DNA of 64,000 bases from NCBI RefSeq assembly GCF_905220565.1, contig NC_059413.1, forward strand, positions 11,381,001 to 11,445,000, in the 5' to 3' direction. Below are positions 54,901 through 63,200 of this stretch, in pieces; position 1 is the stretch's first letter; every line of letters starts with the position of its first letter. The DNA comes from Melitaea cinxia (lineage: Eukaryota > Arthropoda > Insecta > Lepidoptera > Nymphalidae). The translations under genes and the position numbers were made by a program. The notes below the pieces were generated by a model. It did not search any database, had not been told where the DNA came from, and worked only from the letters and a program-made list of their open reading frames with translations.

Positions 54901-57900
54901 GGAGAAAGAGGCCGATGCCTGGCTGTAGGTTGTACGGACTAAATCAATCAACCAATCAAAGAAATATCTCAGGCTAGGGTTAGGAGGGAATGATTTTATT
55001 TTCATATTGTTATCAGGCTACGACGAGAGCGGGTCGTCGGGCGGCGGCGACCCCGCGGTCCTGGCGGTGGGCCCGGCGCGGCGGCCGCTCGTCTACACGC
55101 GCGACGAGCTCATACGTCTGCGGAACTCGCCGCTCGTGAAGCGTGGCCTGGAGAGCGCCTTCGCGGGCAACGACACGCTCGCGCTGTGAGTACCGTTTAT
55201 ATGATGTGAGTACTGCGTATAGAAGAAAATTTATTCAGGTTGGGCAAGGGTGGCAAACATATGTGATACCGTACCTTATGAACGCCAGAAGACGTAAGAA
55301 ACACCAGCTTGCCTGCGCTTTACTGAGCCTATCCCGACCCTTCTCAGTAGTTCTTTCTATAACTTACAACTGGAAATAAGATAATAATAATATTTTTAAT
55401 ATAATGAAGCTGTCATGGCAGCAAAAACTAATTTTTTTAATCTTTTCGTTTTAGCGTGCTAAAGAAACGTTCTGATTCACCGAATGAGGAAGATAAGGGA
55501 GGTAGAGGGGATGCACCAACTGAAAATCATAAGGTAAGTAAATACTGTACACATTGTAGATATAAAATATGCTAATATTTGGACAGACATACATATTTGG
55601 AAATATGTTCAATTGTTAGACACGTAAATAATTATTACAAGCAAAATATGATGGAAATAATATACTCATACACACACTCACAGTCGTCTTTGTGTCCTCA
55701 GGGCGTTTACGGTTCGGTTTTTGTTTTTTTTTTTCGTCGCATTAAAAATTCCAGACCATAGAGTACAGACATAGATAAAATTGTTCGTTACTTCAGGGCG
55801 TGTACGGTCGCGAGCGCGAGCGGCGCTCGGCGGACCCGCGCGAGCGCGTGCGCAAGGAGAGCGAGCCGAGCAGCGGCATCGTGCTGTCGCCGCAGCGGCG
55901 CTCCTTCACGTCCGGCTGCGGCGCGCCCGCCACCGCGCACCCGCCGCCGCCGCTCGCGCGCACGCGCCCCGACTCGCCGCTCACCGCGCAGCCGCTCACG
56001 CAGACCAAGACCGAGCAGGGTGAGCCGCGCATACACTCACGCTCCTGCACTCGTATACGCGATACACGCTCATGCATACACACGCTCACCACGCATAAGC
56101 TTACACTTACGCGGAAACGCGCACTAATTACGCCTAAACTCTCATACTTTTATAATTACAATTACACTGGCACAATGCGCGTAAGACTCGTAGCAAAAAC
56201 TAAGCTAAGCACACACATGCTCACACACCGGTACACATATACACGCACACACATACACGCATACACTCATACGTACAGCCATACGTACACTCACATATAG
56301 GTATGTAATCCAAGCATACACACACACCCTTACGCTTAGTAACGGTCACACGTAATTACAATACGTGACAAGGGTGTTTGCCTACACATACACGTGTACA
56401 ATTCTCCCAAATAGACTATATGAAAAGACATTCTTATACAATTTAATAAATAGTAAGATGGAGTAGGAATATGAAATGGCCTAGTGTAACTTAATTATTT
56501 AATAACATGATTGATCATTTGCGTTACATGCGTTTATGATTGGTTAACTAAGGCCTATAGAAATGGAGAGTACAGGTGGCGCTTGTCTTTAGATGTAACA
56601 CAGCGTCGTATATTTGCTCCGACATTTATTTTAGCTTTCTATATAATATTGACTTTTTATGTAATAATAATAAATTTATTATACTTTACGTTCTTATTGC
56701 GACTGCTATACTGAGGAGGTGGTATTGTAACGCGAAGATACTAAGAGTGACTCAAACAAAAATCTTTATTTGATTAAGAACAAAATTAATAAATTTATTT
56801 TTTAATTTTTTGTCCGGTATATAGAATAAAGAATACAGTAATAAAAAATATCATTAGATAAGTCAATGCAGGATTAATTAATATATTGGATAAGTATTGA
56901 CAGTAATAATGTTTGCACACCAGCGGGGCGCCGCATCGGGTCCGGGCGGATCATGGTGCGCGACGTGCCGCCCGCCGCCTGGGAGGACGGCGCCGAGCCC
57001 TACCGCGCGCCGCGCGAGCGCGACGAGCGCCACGAGCGCCACGAGCGCCGCGCCAACGGCGAGCGGGACGCCAGGTGACGCGTCGCTCGCGGGGCACGCT
57101 TGACACATTACGATGGCTATGGCTCGTGATTAAATAATATTACGGTAGCGGGTAGTTTGATCTGGCCCAAAGGATTAATTTGTAACCGATGAAGTTTATC
57201 TCGCTGAGACGCAGACATGACACATACGTCGTTTCATGACAAAACGTGAAAATTTAGGGTTGTATGTATTTTTGAATACCACATCAGAACAAAAAAAAAA
57301 CTCAAAAAAAATATTTTAGGGTGGGCTACCGTTATAACTTAAGTGTTTAAAAAATAGTTTACGACTGATTCTCGGACCTAATCAATATGCACAAAAATTT
57401 TATAAGAATCGAGCACACCGTTTCGGAAGAGTTTTGCCCCTAATCCTGTGACAAGAGAATTTTATATATTAGATATTTAACTTACAGGTTCGACAGACGC
57501 TCGTTCACCCGAGACTCCTACTCCTCTGACATCAAGAGGGAAAGGGACGATCGATTCAACAACGAAAAACAACGAGACAAGTAAACAATATTTATATTTG
57601 CATAAAAATTCATTGGAAGAGTTGAGATACTTGACCCGAAAATCTATCCAAATTCGTGAATATTTTGGTTCTTCATTTGCTCGCTAGAGACAGCACTGTT
57701 GCCTACTCGGCTTTTAGTACTAAAATTTGATAATGTACAACGATTATTAAACAATTTATCGCGATCGTTCGCTTATTGCAATTTACGTCATAGCTGGACC
57801 AGTTGCAATTTACTTTTTTTTGAAAAATGTGCATGAGCTAATTTGACACAGTTGAGTAGTGTAATTGATTTTATCTTTGAAATATGCTTACCTTTACACT

Positions 57901-58019
57901 TTTACTTGTGGATTGAAAAAAAAATAATTATCTATGAAAAACAATGAATTTATTCTTGTTAAAGGAAACTAGCACTACATCGTGATTTTTTTGTAATAAA
58001 TAAACACGCACGCACGCTT

Positions 58020-58070
<51 letters not shown>

Positions 58071-60197
58071 CATTCACATATCAGCCTATCGCAGTCCACT
58101 GCTTGACATAGGCTTCCACAAGTTAACGCCAAGAATGGCGCGAACTCGTGTGTTTTGCCCATAGTCACCACGCTGGGCAGGCGGGTTGGCGACCGCAGGA
58201 CTGGCTTTGTCGCACCGAAGACGCTGCTGCCCGTCTTCGGCCTGTGTATTTCAAAGCCAGCAGTTTGATGGTTATCCCGCCATCGGTCCGCTTTTTAACT
58301 TCCGAGATGGTAATGGAACTGTGTTATCCCTTAGTCGTCTCTTACGACACCCACGGGAAGAGAGGGGGTGGCTATATTCTTTACTGCAGTAACCACTCTG
58401 ATGCTTTAAGTAAATTTTCTATTCTTTCAGTTACAGAGAGGATAATCGTAGGGGTGGTCGCTTCTCTCAACGACGGTTTGAGAAGGAAGATGAACCCGAA
58501 TGGTAAATAAAATATTTAAGGACAATTAAAGTAAATTATTTCGTATTAGATTGTTTTAAACAGTCATTCAAATAAATAAACATCACATACAAACATCTGT
58601 TCCCAAGGCAAGTGCCTGCGTTGTAGGTAACAATTGACTAATATAGCTACATATTTTTTGTGTTTTACATATTAATAGTACATAATATTGTAAATAAATA
58701 TATAATATATTTAGACTTGTGGGTCAAATGCATCAAAGTGCTAGTCGAGTTATATTTTCTATGTTTATCTATTTTCTTTGATACGAACAATGCAATCGAT
58801 TGCGAGATTATTCAGACTAAATAATTTAATAATTAGCTAGATATTTAATACGTAAAATGTTGACAGGTTTAGTGAAGGGCCGACGTCTCAGCTGGAAACG
58901 ATTGAATTACGGGGATTTGATGAACCAATCAAGAAGAACGGGTCGTCGAAGGAAAATGAGGTACTTTTGTAGTTATAATAAGTTTAGATATATGCATTAT
59001 GATTTTTTATAAAATTTATTGTCAAACCGGCCATACATTCTGTAAAAAAAATCTTCAATGAATGATTTTTATTATTCACAGAAATGGTCAAGTGGCTCGC
59101 GAGCGGATACTGCGACGCCACCCAGTGATAACAGCACACTTAATAACAGCAATGTAAGTACTGCTTATTATATTTAAAAATAATTTACTATTTGAACTTT
59201 AAGATTTGCTAACTTAAAACATTCTGTCCATCAAGACTACTCTAGGCTTAATAAAATGACGTGGTTGTTATCCAATGGAAACAATTTACATCTCAAATGA
59301 AGGGCTATTTATTCTGAAAAATAAACAAAAGTTCCTACACAAACATGAACAAAATATTTGCGTTGTAAAAAATATTCGAATCGAGTGAGAGTGCGTGCTT
59401 GCCAGCGCAGACAAGCACGCGCGCGCTTGTGCGTGTGCGTGTGCACGTGCGTGTGCTTGTGCGTGTGCTTGTGCGTGTGCACGTGCGCAGGAAGTTCATC
59501 AGTGACGTAATGTGTATGTGCAGGACAAGGACTCGGGCGTGGACAGCAAGGGCGAGGAGCTGACGCAGCCGGACCCGCCCGACTTCAACCTCGACGACTT
59601 CCTCAAGTTCGACCACATCCCCGAAGTGCTCACTGTCAGTACTTACTGTCACGCTAACTCTCACATTTATTTTCATGCTCACTCTCACGCTGCTGGCCTA
59701 CGTGTCGGAAACTATATTTACTACTAGCTGTACCCCGCGATTTTGCCTGCGTTAATTTAAAGACGGAAGATACCATCATGTTATATAGTCTGTAGCCTTC
59801 TTCAGTAAATGGACTATCCTACACGAAAAAATTTTTTCGATTTGCACCAGTAGTGGCTGTGATTAGCGCGTTCAAACAAACAAATTCTTTAGCTTTATAA
59901 CATTAGTTAAGATTATATTTACATGTGTATTGGAGTGCCCGACACTCCAAAAACTATAATTATTTCCAACTCTTTTTGTATCTTTCTTTAAATGTGAAAG
60001 TAAAAAAAAAATACTGATCCTATTTATTACATGATATATAACAATAATTAATAATAATTCATATCATTAAAGGTGTATCTGATATCTGAATGCAAAATCA
60101 GCTTATAATTTATAGCTCTCACAAAACTGAAGCTGCAAATTAATAGTTTGACACAAGGTAAATAAACCAGTGTTAAATATATATATATATATATGTC

Positions 60198-60251
<54 letters not shown>

Positions 60252-63200
60252 GACAACAATCATAATTTGTCTGCAGTAATGAAAATTTTATCTGAAATTA
60301 AAATATTGGTCAAAAATCGAAATCAAAGTTTTAGTTGTAATGTTTCTAATAATTCGTAATTTTTGTTTCCACGGTATTCCACTGTTTTATAACTAGTTCT
60401 GGTTCCGCTTGTGGGCATCATATATATAATAGCTGGTAAAAACAAACTAAAATGTAGTTTCGCTTAAACCGAAAGTAAAAATCATCATATCAAAAGTTTC
60501 GCTCTGGCGAGTATATCGTTCCATAGCTTAATTGGCTAGAGCGTCGACACGGTATGTCGAAGACGCGGGTTCGAATCCCGCTGGAGCGGTCAATTTTTGA
60601 TATGATATTCAAAAATGTTTAGAATTCCTAATTGTGGGTAACACAAAAATAAAAATCGTACATATTAAAAATAGCATGGTGTCGTCTCCTGTCAAAGATT
60701 TTCATTGTAATATGAAACTTTGAATAGTTACGAGTCTCTGTAAAGAACTCACTATAGACGGCGCCACGGTTCGCTTAAACCGAAAGTAAAAATCATCATA
60801 TCAAAAGTTTCGCTCTGGCGAGTATATCGTTCCATAGCTTAATTGGCTAGAGCGTCGACACGGTATGTCGAAGACGCGGGTTCGAATCCCGCTGGAGCGG
60901 TCAATTTTTGATATGATATTCAAAAATGTTTAGAATTCCTAATTGTGGGTAACACAAAAATAAAAATCGTACATATTAAAAATAGCATGGTGTCGTCTCC
61001 TGTCAAAGATTTTCATTGTAATATGAAACTTTGAATAGTTACGAGTCTCTGTAAAGAACTCACTATAGACGGCGCCACGGTTCGCTTAAACCGAAAGTAA
61101 AAATCATCATATCAAAAGTTTCGCTCTGGCGAGTATATCGTTCCATAGCTTAATTGGCTAGAGCGTCGACACGGTATGTCGAAGACGCGGGTTCGAATCC
61201 CGCTGGAGCGGTCAATTTTTGATATGATATTCAAAAATGTTTAGAATTCCTAATTGTGGGTAACACAAAAATAAAAATCGTACATATTAAAAATAGCATG
61301 GTGTCGTCTCCTGTCAAAGATTTTCATTGTAATATGAAACTTTGAATAGTTACGAGTCTCTGTAAAGAACTCACTATAGACGGCGCCACGGTTCGCTTAA
61401 ACCGAAAGTAAAAATCATCATATCAAAAGTTTCGCTCTGGCGAGTATATCGTTCCATAGCTTAATTGGCTAGAGCGTCGACACGGTATGTCGAAGACGCG
61501 GGTTCGAATCCCGCTGGAGCGGTCAATTTTTGATATGATATTCAAAAATGTTTAGAATTCCTAATTGTGGGTAACACAAAAATAAAAATCGTACATATTA
61601 AAAATAGCATGGTGTCGTCTCCTGTCAAAGATTTTCATTGTAATATGAAACTTTGAATAGTTACGAGTCTCTGTAAAGAACTCACTATAGACGGCGCCAC
61701 GGTTCGCTTAAACCGAAAGTAAAAATCATCATATCAAAAGTTTCGCTCTGGCGAGTATATCGTTCCATAGCTTAATTGGCTAGAGCGTCGACACGGTATG
61801 TCGAAGACGCGGGTTCGAATCCCGCTGGAGCGGTCAATTTTTGATATGATATTCAAAAATGTTTAGAATTCCTAATTGTGGGTAACACAAAAATAAAAAT
61901 CGTACATATTAAAAATAGCATGGTGTCGTCTCCTGTCAAAGATTTTCATTGTAATATGAAACTTTGAATAGTTACGAGTCTCTGTAAAGAACTCACTATA
62001 GACGGCGCCACGGTTCGCTTAAACCGAAAGTAAAAATCATCATATCAAAAGTTTCGCTCTGGCGAGTATATCGTTCCATAGCTTAATTGGCTAGAGCGTC
62101 GACACGGTATGTCGAAGACGCGGGTTCGAATCCCGCTGGAGCGGTCAATTTTTGATATGATATTCAAAAATGTTTAGAATTCCTAATTGTGGGTAACACA
62201 AAAATAAAAATCGTACATATTAAAAATAGCATGGTGTCGTCTCCTGTCAAAGATTTTCATTGTAATATGAAACTTTGAATAGTTACGAGTCTCTGTAAAG
62301 AACTCACTATAGACGGCGCCACGGTTCGCTTAAACCGAAAGTAAAAATCATCATATCAAAAGTTTCGCTCTGGCGAGTATATCGTTCCATAGCTTAATTG
62401 GCTAGAGCGTCGACACGGTATGTCGAAGACGCGGGTTCGAATCCCGCTGGAGCGGTCAATTTTTGATATGATATTCAAAAATGTTTAGAATTCCTAATTG
62501 TGGGTAACACAAAAATAAAAATCGTACATATTAAAATGTAGTTGTATCATCTCTAATATATCATCGTTTGTGTGTGTGTGTGTACAGAATGGTGTCAGCG
62601 AGACAGAGGGTAGCAGGTTCAGCCGCTGGTTCCGGCGAGACAGTCCTCCCGTCGACCGGCACTATGAGCGGCTCATGCACAATATGGTAGACGGTTGGTA
62701 CTCAATACTTTCCGAGTTCTAGTTGCAAGGTATGTCAGTACAAGGCAAGGTCAAGACCATGTCAGTGCTCACATAGATTAAGCAAGACACAAATTATGTG
62801 CCGGGGCGAGGTTGGCGAATGCTAGCGCGACCCCATCTCGCTCCACCCAGGCTGATGACTGCTCACACGTGGTGGATTTTTAGTCAGTAGGAGTCTGACA
62901 TAAACATCTGGCGCCCCGGCGCCGGATCCATGATGGATTTTCCCCACGTAAAAAATAAGAAAAAAGGCGCATATTATGTAGTCTGAATGAATTGGGGCAT
63001 AAAAGTTCCGTGCGACTGCTGTATATTCGATAAACTATTTTACTTTTGCTATTTGAAAGGAACTTCTATATTTTATTACTACCACAGTCTTCATTTAAGT
63101 TTTCGTACTTAATGAAAAAATGGATTAAGCGAAATATGATGAAGCTACAGATAGGAAAGGAGTAGGAAACATATTTAGCTACTACACAGTTTTTATAGCT

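Larger units (their letters stand above)
42950..55016 (+). other. 4E-T: 4E-T intron 1, 12 kb, transposon-rich
   Basis: Filled with SINEs, Helitron-like elements, MITEs and AACCGACTTC repeats (listed separately), one possible alternative first exon (51,235-51,493), and long AT-rich stretches (43,130-44,290, 45,610-45,775, 46,740-47,920, 48,520-48,830, 49,620-51,050, 52,350-52,920, 53,460-53,740) in which I see nothing certain. Near 43,260-43,350 and 47,535-47,640 is an inverted pair (GGAGTGCAGAATGCTAATAT and ATTAGCATTCTGCACTCCTA), ends of another unnamed repeat. Confidence 0.6.
60460..62531 (+). repeat. Tandem array of 311-bp units with a tRNA-like gene (6 full units plus a partial seventh)
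   Basis: Units repeat every 311 bp without any difference I could find. Each holds a 12-bp inverted repeat (ATCATATCAAAA ... TTTTGATATGAT) around a 73-nt tRNA-like sequence, an oligo-T right after it, and about 190 bp of other sequence ending GACGGCGCCACGGT. The block lies in 4E-T intron 10 and is flanked by the direct repeat TAAAATGTAGTT (60,448-60,459 and 62,532-62,543). Confidence 0.9.

Noticed and set aside
55781..56300. Alternative frames over 4E-T exon 4, including a 166-codon one
   Set aside because: The 166-codon frame overlaps the true exon frame but runs past its donor into simple sequence; the other frames are GC-rich shadows.
58148..58510. 120-codon frame reading into 4E-T exon 7
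   Set aside because: It crosses a LINE tail and an exon in the wrong frame; the exon is read in another frame with matching splice phases.
60460..62531. CRISPR-like array
   Set aside because: Units are wholly identical, 311 bp long, without variable spacers, and the genome is eukaryotic.
60460..62531. Hammerhead ribozyme retrozyme in the 311-bp unit
   Set aside because: Looked for a CTGANGA...GAAA core on both strands. A GAAA follows a small stem, but the CTGANGA part is absent.
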